Assembly (NCBI RefSeq): GCF_016894385.1
Contig: NZ_CP069812.1
Coordinates: forward strand, 1,302,001 to 1,366,000
Source of the DNA: Cupriavidus oxalaticus
GTDB lineage: Bacteria > Pseudomonadota > Gammaproteobacteria > Burkholderiales > Burkholderiaceae
Reading direction: 5' to 3'
DNA: 64,000 nt
Position numbers and translations under genes: made by a program
Notes under the pieces: model-generated
Databases searched by the model: none
Told to the model about the DNA's origin: nothing
Seen by the model: the letters and a program-made list of their open reading frames with translations, nothing else
Part shown: positions 1 to 8,500 of the stretch, piece after piece
Position numbering within the stretch: the first letter of the stretch is position 1
Layout of the letters: each line of letters opens with the position of its first letter

Positions 1-1
1 C

Positions 2-163
2 GACTTGTTCTTTGCCGTCCTTGGGGTGATCGTGTTTTTGGGCTATCTGGTTTTCGGTGGTGTTCCGATCTACGAGCGCCTTACGGCGGGCATCAATGCT
101 ATCCATGCCATCATGCAGACAGCAAATCATGCGGGCGAAGACAGAGCTGGGCGCGTGCGCTGA
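2..163 (+). CDS. C-terminal part of a small membrane protein (partial)
   Basis: The reading frame is open from the window edge and stops at TGA 161-163, giving 53 residues. It begins with a hydrophobic stretch (residues about 2-20, rich in V, L, F and G) that would span a membrane once. A polar tail of about 30 residues follows. The start codon lies outside the window, so family and length cannot be judged. It lies in the island-like block and is probably an island gene of unknown function. Confidence 0.5.
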   Translation, partial: DLFFAVLGVIVFLGYLVFGGVPIYERLTAGINAIHAIMQTANHAGEDRAGRVR

Positions 164-728
164 ACTGGGATACTGGCGCTGCCGTAGCGGACCCGCTCAC
201 CCACTTCGGTAGGCCGCGCGGTGTGGCGCGGGCGCGATCTGCGCAAGCTGTTCCTGTCCGTCTTTTGGGGGAGAGCGGTGAAAAGGCCGGGGCAGCCCGC
301 CGGCGTTACTTCGCTGTGAACGTGGAGAGCGTTATCAAGAAGGCGGCGATTCCTCGTAACCCTGTCAGGGTCTCTGATCTCGTTGTTCACCAGCAATCCC
401 GGTCCCGTCCCCGTCGGCGGACTGTATCGGGAAGGTTAAACAATGGACGTAAGGCTTGATATGGGCCATATGGTTGATTTGCAAGCGATGCGCGGATTTC
501 GAATGTAGGCCAAATAGAAAAAGCCCTCGGCCGGGGTGGGCGAGGGCACAAGCATGCGCTGCGCTCAGTGTTGGCAGGGAGGGAGCGCATCCGATCACTT
601 TATGAGGCCAGGCGCCTTGCGGCAATTAGACTTTGTGAAATTCAGAGTTAAGCGATCACGCGGCGGCGATTGCGGTGGACGCCCCTAGCACGGCGGCAGA
701 ATTGGTGCCGGGGCTTGGGTGTCATGGG
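164..728. other. Gap without a convincing gene; one terminator-like hairpin
   Basis: Open frames here overlap one another on both strands, and none has a clear ribosome binding site or a protein-like composition. The only clear structure is a stem (523-529 with 541-547) that, read on the minus strand, is followed by five T (518-522). It would work as a terminator for minus-strand transcription coming from the gene at 729-926. Confidence 0.4.
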
Positions 729-926
729 TCAGCTTCTACGAGCGATGGTGGCGAGGAACTGGCGGCCTCGACCGGTAAGGCGTACGCGCCCTTGTTGGTG
801 CGCTTGGCGGTCCATCTGTACGAGTTCTTTGCGCGCCAGGGCATTCAGGTCGGCGGGATCCAATTCGGGCGTCTCGTTGGCATCCTTAAGGAGCATCAAG
901 GCGGCAATTTCATGTGGGCTCAGCAT
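729..926 (-). CDS. Small helical island protein of unknown function
   Basis: This is a 65-residue protein starting at ATG 926 with GGAGA about 7 bases upstream. The composition is compact and globular: an N-terminal helix (SPHEIAALMLLKDA), a DPADLNAL segment, and a basic C-terminal half ending LTGRGRQFLATI. The arrangement resembles a short winged-helix or helix-turn-helix domain, as in small phage proteins that sit beside preprotein genes, but no family can be named with confidence. A minus-strand terminator lies about 180 bases downstream. The strong ribosome site and protein-like sequence support a real gene. Confidence 0.55.
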   Translation of the reverse strand: MLSPHEIAALMLLKDANETPELDPADLNALARKELVQMDRQAHQQGRVRLTGRGRQFLATIARRS

Positions 927-1444
927 CTTCGTCTCCGGCGAAGGGGATAGGTTTGCATGAAGTCCGCACAGCCGAAGGCTGCGCTCGGTAATAGTCCGCC
1001 CACTTTGTGTTGACCCAAGCCGGCTCGCAACGCGGGAAACATTTTTTTACGGCATGAGCTGGGGCTGTGCGCCGCGAAAGCGCAACACCGAAATCTTCTT
1101 GTGATGTCAAGCTCGCGCGAAGTCGCTTGGCTTCGCCCCAAGCTGATCGCCGATCGCAAATCGGCGGCCATAAAAAAAGCACCATCACAGGTGCTCGGCG
1201 CTTTCAGTTGTCGTTGCACGCGGCCGAACCGGATCATTTGACCCGGTTCGGATTTGCAGGTCGCCGGCCTGCACGACCACGTTTCATATGGGGAAATGTG
1301 ATCGTTTCGCTGACCTACCTTCGCTTGCTACGGGCGTGTCTCAGTCAGCACTTAAATTATAGGTCAGCCGGTAACTGCCTCAAAACTTGGTGGCCACACT
1401 AGTATGAAAGAGCGTTTGGTGGTCCAAATGCGTGCGGAGCGGAC
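927..1444. other. Gap without a convincing gene; two hairpins
   Basis: No open frame here has protein-like composition. Two structures stand out. A short stem at 1178-1195 is followed on the minus strand by a run of seven T, so it is a probable terminator for leftward transcripts. A perfect 9-bp inverted repeat (1224-1232 with 1243-1251) has a 10-base loop. The terminator could end read-through from the leftward small-gene operon at 1704-2547. Confidence 0.4.
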
Positions 1445-1675
1445 ATGGTCAACTTCGAAATGGAGCAGCGGCACTTAGCCCAGTCCCAAAGGCATTTGCG
1501 GGAGGGAAGGGGACGAGTGCGGCAACAGATTAAGATGGTTCGCGCGTTACGGGCCGATGGCCAGGATCCCAGCCTGGCGATTCAGCTACTTGTGGCACTC
1601 CGCGACGCGGTCGCAGTAGGGCGTCAGCACAAAGCCCTCATAGAGGCCGCCTTGCGCGATCAGGTGGCTTACTAG
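1445..1675 (+). CDS. Small charged helical protein, unknown function
   Basis: The 76-residue frame starts at ATG 1445, six bases after GGAG. The sequence is rich in Q, R, E and A with few glycines or prolines. It looks like two long amphipathic helices (residues 5-35 and 42-72), as in small coiled-coil phage or plasmid proteins. It converges on the leftward gene at 1704-1955, with a 28-base gap. No catalytic motif is visible. Function unknown; moderately sure it is real because of the ribosome site and composition. Confidence 0.45.
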   Translation: MVNFEMEQRHLAQSQRHLREGRGRVRQQIKMVRALRADGQDPSLAIQLLVALRDAVAVGRQHKALIEAALRDQVAY

Positions 1676-1703
1676 CGCGGGCAGGTTTTTGCGGGGCATT
1701 GCT

Positions 1704-1955
1704 TCAGCGCAGCGAAAAGCGAACCGTGGTGTCGCCCAGCGCAGTCCAGCTCCCGACTGCGAGCCGCACCAGTAGACCATCGGACCAGTAGGAGAGAAAG
1801 TCCGGCCGCCAGGTCAGCGCCTGCAAGTGTCGGGCTTCCAGCCCAGTTACCACGAGCCCGCCGGCCGTGGCCGCGACCGCATCGCACGGCAGCCGCAGTT
1901 CTTCGCTGTCCTCGCCGAAGTAATGGGCTTCGAGAAAAATGGTGGTAGCCGACAT
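1704..1955 (-). CDS. Small protein of a family duplicated across the island border
   Basis: The 83-residue protein is the third gene of a leftward unit (2547 to 1704), four bases after the stop of its neighbour. It is clearly related to the protein at 3972-4232. Both have an N-terminal LEAxYFGxDxExLRLPC segment, then a variable strand and a W-P-D-F-L-S motif in the second half. The pattern suggests an all-beta small domain. No known family is recognised. The unit lies behind a LexA-like operator (2563-2578), so SOS control is likely. The two copies lie on opposite sides of the tRNA-Pro scar, one in the island and one in the chromosome. Confidence 0.6.
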   Translation of the reverse strand: MSATTIFLEAHYFGEDSEELRLPCDAVAATAGGLVVTGLEARHLQALTWRPDFLSYWSDGLLVRLAVGSWTALGDTTVRFSLR

Positions 1956-1959
1956 GGCG

Positions 1960-2247
1960 CTAGTTCGCTAGCTCGGCCCGGTAGGCCGACCAGAAGTAGT
2001 GCGAATGCCGGCCGTGCCGGGCCTGCTTCTTCTCGACAAATAGGCGCACGGTCCCAAGATGGCCGGCATCCACAAGCACCTCGTGGTGGCTTGGCGCCTC
2101 GCGTGTGGCTGGGCCGAGCGTGCGCAGTCCTGCGGCAATGTGATTGCCCTGGACCTGAGCGAGAATGCCGCTCGCCCCGATTGGTGGAACCGGGTCATAG
2201 GCCGTGGTCCGAACGTGGCAGCCGGCGGCGAGTTTGCTGTTGCCCAT
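1960..2247 (-). CDS. Unknown small protein, second gene of the SOS-linked unit
   Basis: The 95-residue frame starts at ATG 2247 and ends four bases before the next gene, which is operon-like packing. The sequence has a central strand-rich part (HHEVLVDAGHLGTVRLFVEKK) and a basic His/Arg segment ending in HSHYFWSAYRAEL. No signal peptide or membrane segment is present. I do not recognise a family. Its position between two other small genes behind the LexA-like site at 2563 implies co-expression after DNA damage. Confidence 0.5.
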   Translation of the reverse strand: MGNSKLAAGCHVRTTAYDPVPPIGASGILAQVQGNHIAAGLRTLGPATREAPSHHEVLVDAGHLGTVRLFVEKKQARHGRHSHYFWSAYRAELAN

Positions 2248-2256
2248 GGCGTCGGT

Positions 2257-2547
2257 TCAGTTGACCCGATTCCAGGCGTCTTGGATCACGCTGAAAGTGA
2301 TCGGCAACACTTCGCTGCCCGTGAAGTCGGCGGGCGTATCGTCCTTCGGGTAACCCAAAAACGGCGAGGACTTCAGCATGCGGAGCAGGTTGGACGCATG
2401 CTTGCCCGACTGGGCCACCTCGTGCATGACCTCATCTTCGATTTGGTGAATAAGCTTCCAGGTCAGGATGCCGGCGGCGCGGTGCTTGGCGACGATGGCC
2501 GGCGTGGCTTCGATGATGGACGATTCAGCGGCGTTAATGGCGTTCAT
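2257..2547 (-). CDS. Unknown small protein, first gene of the SOS-linked unit
   Basis: The 96-residue protein starts at ATG 2547, only 15 bases downstream (leftward) of the LexA-like box at 2563-2578. The N-terminal half is helical (TPAIVAKHRAAGILTWKLIH, then an EDEVMHEVAQ helix). The C-terminal part contains FLGYPKDD and ends in a further helix. It is cytoplasmic by composition. No family or motif is recognised. It is followed after 9 bases by the second gene of the unit. Confidence 0.55.
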   Translation of the reverse strand: MNAINAAESSIIEATPAIVAKHRAAGILTWKLIHQIEDEVMHEVAQSGKHASNLLRMLKSSPFLGYPKDDTPADFTGSEVLPITFSVIQDAWNRVN

Positions 2548-2562
2548 GGTCGGGTGAAAGTA

Positions 2563-2578
2563 CTGTATGGATATCCAG
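2563..2578. promoter_or_regulatory. LexA-like operator (one mismatch)
   Basis: The sequence CTGTATGGATATCCAG fits the SOS box CTGT-N8-ACAG except for one base (CCAG). The flanks TA and TA extend the palindrome. It lies 15 bases before the first gene of the leftward unit 2547-1704. The inner bases are the same as in the perfect box at 4284. Confidence 0.65.
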
Positions 2579-2734
2579 TATAGCGCGTGAGAGGGCGGCC
2601 TTGGGAATGCGCGAGAAATTGTCTAACTTGGCTCGAAATCTACCCGCCGAGCCGCATGCCATTGTGCTCAAAAGATGAGCAGCAAGTTAGAGGAAATAAG
2701 CTAACTTACTGTTTTTGTTACACTTCATATCTAT

Positions 2735-2779
<45 letters not shown>

Positions 2780-2786
2780 GAACAAG

Positions 2787-2819
2787 AAACCCGCTTGGTG
2801 AAAGCCAGGCGGGTTTTTT
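2787..2819 (+). terminator. Rho-independent terminator of the original tRNA-Pro locus
   Basis: A 12-bp stem (2787-2798 with 2805-2816, one weak pair) is followed by a run of T. It sits eight bases after the CCA end of the tRNA-Pro fragment and was probably the natural tRNA terminator. Confidence 0.75.
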
Positions 2820-2923
2820 CGTTCTCGGGGGCGGGGCTTCAGACGTTTCAGGCGTAACGCTTTGATACAGCCTGCCCGACCGGGTGTTGCTATGCTCGGT
2901 CGTCCCTTGCGCACTGTTTTCCC

Positions 2924-3205
2924 ATGGCCCGAACGCTCCCCACTGCCATCCTCGTCCTCTCCTGCCTGATCGTTTCGCCCGTCTCTCATGCCGGCGGCGA
3001 GTACAAGGAAAAATTCCGCAGCGGCCCTTGCAAGATCGAGCGCGAGGTCAAGCGGGATGGCGAATACAAGGAGGTGCGCAAGTGCAAGGATGGTCCGCGC
3101 GGCTATGAGCGCAAGGAAAAGTACCGCGACGGGCCGTGCCTGATCGAGCGTAAATGGGATGACGACGGCGAGTATGAAGAGAAGGTCGAATGCAAGCGTT
3201 CATGA
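2924..3205 (+). CDS. Small exported charged-repeat protein
   Basis: The 93-residue protein has a clear Sec signal peptide (basic start MAR, hydrophobic residues 5-18, likely cut after SHA at 23). The mature part is very polar and repetitive. Units containing GEYKE or a related sequence alternate with GPC-x-IER, and four to five cysteines are spaced regularly. Small periplasmic proteins of this kind occur in Cupriavidus and Ralstonia and have no known function; disulfide pairing in the periplasm is likely. It is the first chromosomal gene to the right of the tRNA scar. Its 3' end overlaps an opposing frame at 3048-3338. Confidence 0.7.
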   Translation: MARTLPTAILVLSCLIVSPVSHAGGEYKEKFRSGPCKIEREVKRDGEYKEVRKCKDGPRGYERKEKYRDGPCLIERKWDDDGEYEEKVECKRS

Positions 3206-3338
3206 ATACGCGACCTTTGCCGCAGCCGTTTCCGCATTGCACTGGCGATGGCGGGCTTGCGCTGACCACATGGCCGTAGGCGCGCAGGCGCTCGGCGGCG
3301 GTGCCGCAAAAAGGGCAGTTGGCAGTTTCGGGTGACAT
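3048..3338 (-). CDS. SOS-box-linked zinc-ribbon-like small protein (3' end uncertain)
   Basis: The frame starts at ATG 3338, 17 bases from a perfect LexA box. The first 48 residues look real: CPFCG at residues 8-12 and a second pair CGNGC at 35-39, like the zinc ribbons of small phage Lar-type proteins. Beyond about residue 48 the sequence becomes low-quality Arg/Pro/Ser text and runs for 158 bases antisense to the exported protein at 2924-3205. The native gene may once have ended near 3195 and been truncated, or it may be read through as annotated. Function unknown. Confidence 0.4.
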   Translation of the reverse strand: MSPETANCPFCGTAAERLRAYGHVVSASPPSPVQCGNGCGKGRVFMNACIRPSLHTRRRHPIYARSGTARRGTFPCAHSRADHPCTCAPPCIRHPA

Positions 3339-3355
3339 GGGACACCGGAAAGATA

Positions 3356-3371
3356 CTGTATGAATGTACAG
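3356..3371. promoter_or_regulatory. LexA operator (perfect half-sites)
   Basis: CTGTATGAATGTACAG matches CTGT-N8-ACAG exactly. It lies 17 bases before ATG 3338 of the leftward zinc-ribbon frame and 53 bases downstream of the stop of the cupin gene, so it can only serve the former. Confidence 0.75.
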
Positions 3372-3424
3372 TGTGACGCTGCTGCGCGCACCCCGCCGCG
3401 CGGGCTGTTTTTTTGCCGCGCGCG

Positions 3425-3931
3425 CTATCGCGAGAGCCGGCGCAGCAGGGTGTCATGCCCGCTTGCCAGGCCCGCAAGCGCGGCCGCATCGGCCAGTTCG
3501 AAGTCGCTGAACTGGAAGGCCGGTGCCACGGTACAACCGACCAGCGCAAAGTCGACGCCGTCTCCCAGGTCCACGCGTTCCGCGGCAAACCACCGGCCGG
3601 CGGGCACCATCGCCTGGAAGGACGCGCCGGTGTGGCGCAACGGATCGCCGAGACGCTGCGTGACGATGCCGCCGTCGGCGATGCTGTGCACTGCTACCGG
3701 CGAGCCGGCGTGGAAGTGCCACAACTCGTCGGAACGGATCCGGTGCCACGCGGAATAATCGTTGCCGCACAGCATGTAGTAGATCGCCGTGCTGGCTTCG
3801 CGCGTACGCTGGTCGGCGCACACGATGCGTTCTTCGCTGCGGTAGGTCTCGCGATAGAAGCCGCCTTCCGGGTGCGGCTTCAGTGCAAGCGTGCGGATCA
3901 GTTCGTTGGCGGCAAGGCTGTGGGCTGGCAT
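3425..3931 (-). CDS. Cupin_5 (DUF985) family protein
   Basis: The 168-residue protein is of the usual length for the family and matches it along its length. It has an N-terminal LxPHPEGGFYRETYRS motif (residues 17-32), then STAIYYML and HRIRSDELWHFHAG, the core of a cupin barrel. It ends with a C-terminal VGCTVAPAF-x-FxDFELA block. Members form RmlC-like beta barrels; their substrate is not established. The start ATG 3931 follows the 86-residue gene at 3972-4232 by 40 bases. The two probably form one transcript behind the LexA box at 4284, which would make this cupin damage-inducible. Confidence 0.85.
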   Translation of the reverse strand: MPAHSLAANELIRTLALKPHPEGGFYRETYRSEERIVCADQRTREASTAIYYMLCGNDYSAWHRIRSDELWHFHAGSPVAVHSIADGGIVTQRLGDPLRHTGASFQAMVPAGRWFAAERVDLGDGVDFALVGCTVAPAFQFSDFELADAAALAGLASGHDTLLRRLSR

Positions 3932-3971
3932 GTGGACGTTGGCGTGGCATGGTGCAGGCGGAAGCCATAGC

Positions 3972-4232
3972 TTAAAGCAGGGCGAAGCGTGCCTGTGCGG
4001 GGCCAACCAGCGCGGGGCGGCTGACCGGGTAGCGGTGGCGCGTGCCATGCGCTTCGAACGAGAGGAAATCGGGCGTCCAGCGCAGCGACCGGAGCAGGTC
4101 GGGCTCGATGCCGTGGACGATGATGGCGCCGGCGTCAATGCTGACGCTGCCGCAGGGCAGGCGCAGGGATTCCGCATCGTCGCCGAAGTAGAAGGCCTCA
4201 AGCAGGATGGAATCGGATTGGTACAGGGGCAT
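3972..4232 (-). CDS. Chromosomal paralogue of the island protein at 1704-1955
   Basis: The protein has 86 residues when started at ATG 4232; an in-frame TTG at 4262 would add ten but has no ribosome site. It shares with the 83-residue island protein the segment LEAFYFGDD-x-ESLRLPC and the later RWTPDFLSF. A perfect LexA box lies 51 bases upstream and the cupin gene 40 bases downstream. No known family is recognised; the shared pattern suggests a small beta-rich domain. The family seems tied to SOS operators in both contexts. Confidence 0.6.
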   Translation of the reverse strand: MPLYQSDSILLEAFYFGDDAESLRLPCGSVSIDAGAIIVHGIEPDLLRSLRWTPDFLSFEAHGTRHRYPVSRPALVGPAQARFALL

Positions 4233-4283
4233 ATGGCAAGGACCATGCGGCAGCGCGGCCAAGGCAGGACGCCTGTCGGATAA

Positions 4284-4299
4284 CTGTATGGATATACAG
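4284..4299. promoter_or_regulatory. LexA operator (perfect, E. coli-like)
   Basis: CTGTATGGATATACAG with flanking TA-rich bases is almost the E. coli consensus. It precedes the leftward genes at 3972-4232 and 3425-3931. It differs by one base from the island copy at 2563. Confidence 0.8.
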
Positions 4300-4466
4300 T
4301 ATAGTCGCCGCCTGCGGTCCGGTCACGCTCCAAATTCTTGTTTCCGCGCGGCGTGCGCCGCCAATGGCCTCTTTCCGGATTGGTATAACCTTGGAAGCAA
4401 TACCGTGCACGCTGCCTGCGGTTTTGCGCAGGTGACAGGATGGCCGGCAGGGGCCGCTGACAGGGG

Positions 4467-4862
4467 ATGCCGATGGCGCAGTGTGGAAGCAGGGCTTGCT
4501 GGTTTGGCCTGGGCGTGGTGCTCGGTGTGGCGCTGGGCAGTGCCTGCGCGACATTGCTGCGGGCAAGTCCGGCGCGAGGCAGGCCGGACTCGCGTGCGGA
4601 TGCACCGGTGGTGCCATCCGATGCCAGCGCCGACCGTGCGCTGACCGATGACGCGACCGACGTGGTCGAGTATCGCGGCTTCGTCATTCACGTTTTTTGC
4701 CACGCGCTGGGGCCGGGCCGTTTCAAGGCGTTGTGCGATATTTGGGAGTCTGGCGCCGTCGTGCTGGAAGGCGGTGCGCCGCCGACCACGCATGCCACGC
4801 CGGAGGATGCCCGCGCTGCGGCGATTTCATGGGCGCGGCAATGGGTGCAACGCAATGGTTGA
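4467..4862 (+). CDS. Membrane-anchored or exported small protein, unknown function
   Basis: The 131-residue protein has an N-terminal hydrophobic segment (residues 11-31, FGLGVVLGVALGSACATLL). It may be a membrane anchor; GSAC could be read as a weak lipobox. After a flexible, Asp- and Pro-rich linker comes a compact domain with VVEYRGFVIHVFCHA, an alpha/beta look and ending in AAISWARQWV. No family recognised. It lies alone, in tandem with the zinc-ribbon gene that follows 45 bases later. Confidence 0.65.
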   Translation: MPMAQCGSRACWFGLGVVLGVALGSACATLLRASPARGRPDSRADAPVVPSDASADRALTDDATDVVEYRGFVIHVFCHALGPGRFKALCDIWESGAVVLEGGAPPTTHATPEDARAAAISWARQWVQRNG

Positions 4863-4907
4863 GGGGGCCGCTATCGAGGCCCTGATTTTCAATTTTCAGG
4901 AGAATTC

Positions 4908-5096
4908 ATGTTTGTTTGTGGGAACCAGGCTTGCGGCGCGCGCTGGGAGCCGGACGAGGTGCAGATCCGCAACGAAGGGCAGGGGCCGGTATTCCGCTGC
5001 CCGCAATGCGGCGCCCGCAACCATGTCGAAGCCCGCACCGCGCGCGACGGCACCACGGTCTACCGGCAGGTAGCCGCGAAGCCGGCAGCGCGCTAG
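4908..5096 (+). CDS. Small zinc-ribbon protein
   Basis: The 62-residue protein starts at ATG 4908 with AGGAGA about six bases upstream. Two cysteine knuckles, CGNQACG (residues 4-10) and CPQCG (31-35), form a zinc-ribbon-like fold, followed by a short basic tail. Such proteins often bind nucleic acid or act as chaperone-like adaptors. Nothing in the neighbourhood narrows the role. Confidence 0.7.
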   Translation: MFVCGNQACGARWEPDEVQIRNEGQGPVFRCPQCGARNHVEARTARDGTTVYRQVAAKPAAR

Positions 5097-5205
5097 CCCG
5101 CCAGCCGCTTCGGCGCCGCAAGCCTGTGCAGTACCCCACGCCTGTGGGGTCAAATTCACATGGCTGCCGACTTAAGCTCGTTCGGGCGAGACCGTTAAAC
5201 ACAAA

Positions 5206-5556
5206 ATGGACTTTGCCGACTTCCCTCAACACTCCGCTTCCAATGCTGAACGCATGGGCTGGGCGAATGCTTCCCCGGAAGTCATCGCCAAGGTACTGAA
5301 TTCGGCGCTGGCGGCGCAGGACCTGTCCGGGTTTGCCGCGCTGCTGTCGGATATCGCGCGCGACCGCGGCCTCAAGGGGCAGCGCGCCGCGCACCAGTCG
5401 ATCTACGACATGCCTTATGCCAGCCTGCTGCCCCGGCAGAAGCATCTGTTGTCAGATGCATTCGAGCTGCTGGTGCTGCTCGGGCTGGAGTTGCGCGCCC
5501 GGCGGGACGACGAGGGCTTCGACACCGAGGACAGCGGCGACAGCGGCGACGAATAA
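5206..5556 (+). CDS. Conserved-looking protein of unknown function
   Basis: The 116-residue soluble protein has an alpha-helical middle (ASPEVIAKVLNSALAAQ, then FAALLSDIARDRG) and a helix LLPRQKHLLSDAFELLVLLG. It ends in an acidic tail (DTEDSGDSGDE). There is no strong ribosome site before ATG 5206. It converges on the glutamate dehydrogenase gene with a 32-base gap. No family recognised. Confidence 0.6.
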   Translation: MDFADFPQHSASNAERMGWANASPEVIAKVLNSALAAQDLSGFAALLSDIARDRGLKGQRAAHQSIYDMPYASLLPRQKHLLSDAFELLVLLGLELRARRDDEGFDTEDSGDSGDE

Positions 5557-5588
5557 GTCCGCGCCTTGCCCGCGCCAGGGATGGCGCG

Positions 5589-8500
5589 CTAGCCGCGCTC
5601 CAGCATCCCGATCTCGCGCACCGCGACCGACAGCATCGACAGTCCCGCGGCACCCGATGCGCGCTGGTCGGCAAGCATGCGCGTAAAGCGTTCCAGCGCG
5701 CCGTGGCGGCTGGCACGCCAGGCATCGATCATCGCTTCCGGCGATTCCAGTTCCCCCTGTTGCGACAGCACGCTGACCGTCAGCGCGCGCTTGAGCCGGC
5801 CCAGGTCTTCCAGCGTGGTGGTGCGCGCCAGCAGGTCCCAGTGCGTGTCCGAGGGCAGAGCCAGCGCACGCTCGCGCAGCCAGCTGAAGCTCAGGTGGCT
5901 GTCCAGCGCGAAATACACCCCCGCGACCAGGTCGAGGCTGCGCTCGCACGCGTTGGCCACTTCGGCGATATCCAGCGCCGCCGCGGAAATCTCGCTGCCG
6001 GCAACGCGCAAGGCGAGCGCCTCGTCGACCCCGGCATCGGAGAAGGTCCTGGCATGTTCCGCCAGCGCCGCCGCATCGGCCGGCGGCAGCAGCCGAGGCA
6101 ACTGCGGCAGCAGCCACTGCGCCGCCTGCGTAAAGCGCGCCAGTTCGGCGCCGGCCTGGCCGCCGCTGCGCAGATAGCGGATAAACCACAGGCAGGCCCG
6201 CTCCAGCAGCACCGCCACCTCGCCGAACATGCGAGCCTGCTCGGCATCGGGCCCGCGGTTGTCCAGCGCATCGATCTCCTGCCACAGCGCGGTCAGCCCG
6301 AACACATCGCGCGCAATCAGGCAGGCGCGCACGATGTCGGCCGGGCGCGCGTCGGTTTCTTCCATGATCCGGTGCACGAAGGTCGCGCCGATGCGGTTGA
6401 CCAGCATATTGGTCAGGTGCGTCGAGAGAATCTCCCGGCGCAGCGGGTGGCGATGCATGGTTTCGCCATGGCGCTGGCGCAGCGGCACCGGGAAATAATC
6501 GGACAGCAGGCCGCCGACCAGCGGGTCTTCGGGCACGTCGGAATCCAGCAGCGCGTCGTACAGCCACATCTTGCTGTACGCCAGCAGCACCGCGCGCTCG
6601 GGCGACGTGAGCCCTTCCCCGGCCAGCTTGCGCTCGGCAATCTCTTCGTCGGAAGGCAGGAATTCCAGCGCCCGGTTCAGCCGCCCGGCGCGCTCCAGCC
6701 AGCGCACCAGCCGCGCCTCGCCATCGAGCAGCGCCGTGGCGTGGCGCCCGGCCACCGACAGCGCCTGGGTCTGGTAGTAGTTGTCCTGCAGCACCAGCAG
6801 GCCGACCTCGTCGGTCATCTCGGCCAGCAGCTTGTTGCGCTGCTTCTCGGTCATCTCGCCATCGGCCATCACCAGGCCAAGCAGGATCTTGATATTGACC
6901 TCATGGTCGGAGCAATCCACGCCGGCGGAGTTGTCGATGGCATCGGTGTTGATGCGGCCCCCCTTGCGCGCGAACTCGATGCGGCCCAGCTGGGTAAAGC
7001 CCAGGTTGCCGCCTTCGCCGACCACCTTGCAGCGCAGTTCGTTGCCGTTGACGCGCACCGCGTCGTTGGTGCGGTCGCCGGCCTGCAGGTGCGTTTCCTG
7101 GCTCGACTTGACGTAGGTGCCGATGCCGCCGTTGTAGAGCAGGTCGACCGGCGCCATCAGGATGGCGTGGATCAGCTCGGCCGGCGACAGCGCGCTGGCC
7201 GTGATGCCGAGCACCGCCTGCACCTGCGGCGTCAGCGTGATGGTCTTGGCCGTGCGCGGGAAGATGCCGCCGCCGGCGGAGATCAGCGTGGCGTCGTAGT
7301 CGGCCCAGCTCGAGCGCGGCAGATTGAACAGCCGTGTGCGTTCCTCCAGCGTGCGCGCGGGATCCGGGTCGGGGTCGAGGAAGATGTGACGGTGGTCGAA
7401 GGCGGCCACCAGCTTGATATGCGGCGACAGCAGCATGCCGTTGCCGAACACATCGCCCGACATGTCGCCGACGCCGGCCACGGTGAAGTCGGTGGTCTGG
7501 ATATCGACGCCCATCTCGCGGAAATGCCGCTTGACCGATTCCCAGGCGCCGCGCGCGGTGATGCCCATCTTCTTGTGGTCGTAGCCGACCGAGCCGCCGG
7601 AGGCGAAGGCATCGTCGAGCCAGAAGCCATACTCGGCCGAAATCGCGTTGGCGAAGTCGGAGAACGTCGCGGTGCCCTTGTCGGCGGCGACCACCAGGTA
7701 GGGATCGTTGTCGTCATGCCGCACCACGTCGGGTGGCGGCACCAGCTGGCCGCCGACAAGGTTGTCGGTCAGGTCCAGCAGCCCGCGCAGGAAGGTCTGG
7801 TAGCAGGCGATGCCTTCCTGCAGGAACGCATCGCGGTCGCCCGGCGGGGGCGGGCGCTTGACCACGAAACCGCCCTTGGAGCCCACCGGCACGATCACCG
7901 TGTTCTTGACCATCTGCGCCTTCATCAGGCCCAGGACCTCGGTGCGGAAGTCTTCGCGGCGGTCGGACCAGCGCAGCCCGCCGCGCGCGACGCGGCCGCC
8001 GCGCAGGTGCACACCCTCGACCCGCGGCGAATAGACCCAGATCTCGAACATCGGCCGCGGCTCGGGCAGCCCGGGCACCAGCGCCGGGTTGAACTTGAAC
8101 GACACATAGGGACGCGGCTGGCCGTCCTCGCCGCGGTGGAAATAGTTGGTGCGCACCGTGGCCTGGATCACACCCAGGAAGAGCCGCAGGATGCGGTCCT
8201 CGTCGAGGTTGGGCACCTTGTCGAGCGCGGCTTCGATGTCGGCCAGCAGCTTGTCGCAGCGTGCCTGGCGCGCGGTGTCGGCAGCCACCTGGCTGACAGT
8301 GTCGAAGCGCGCGATGAACAGCGCGACCAGCATCGCCGCGATGCCCGCATTGCCGGTCAGCGCGCGTTCGATATAGGCATCGCTGAAGGTCGAGCCGACC
8401 TGGCGCAAATAGCGTGCGTAGGCGCGCAGGATGGTGACATCGCGCGCGGCCATTTCGGCACGCAGCACCAGCCGGTTCAGGTCGTCGTTCTCGATTTCGC

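Noticed and set aside
127..459. Small frames on both strands in the island block
   Set aside because: They overlap each other and the partial membrane protein, lack ribosome sites and look unlike proteins.
3425..4687. A single 420-codon leftward frame
   Set aside because: Only its last 168 codons match the cupin family; the upstream part is antisense or out of frame to other small genes and has no family-like features.
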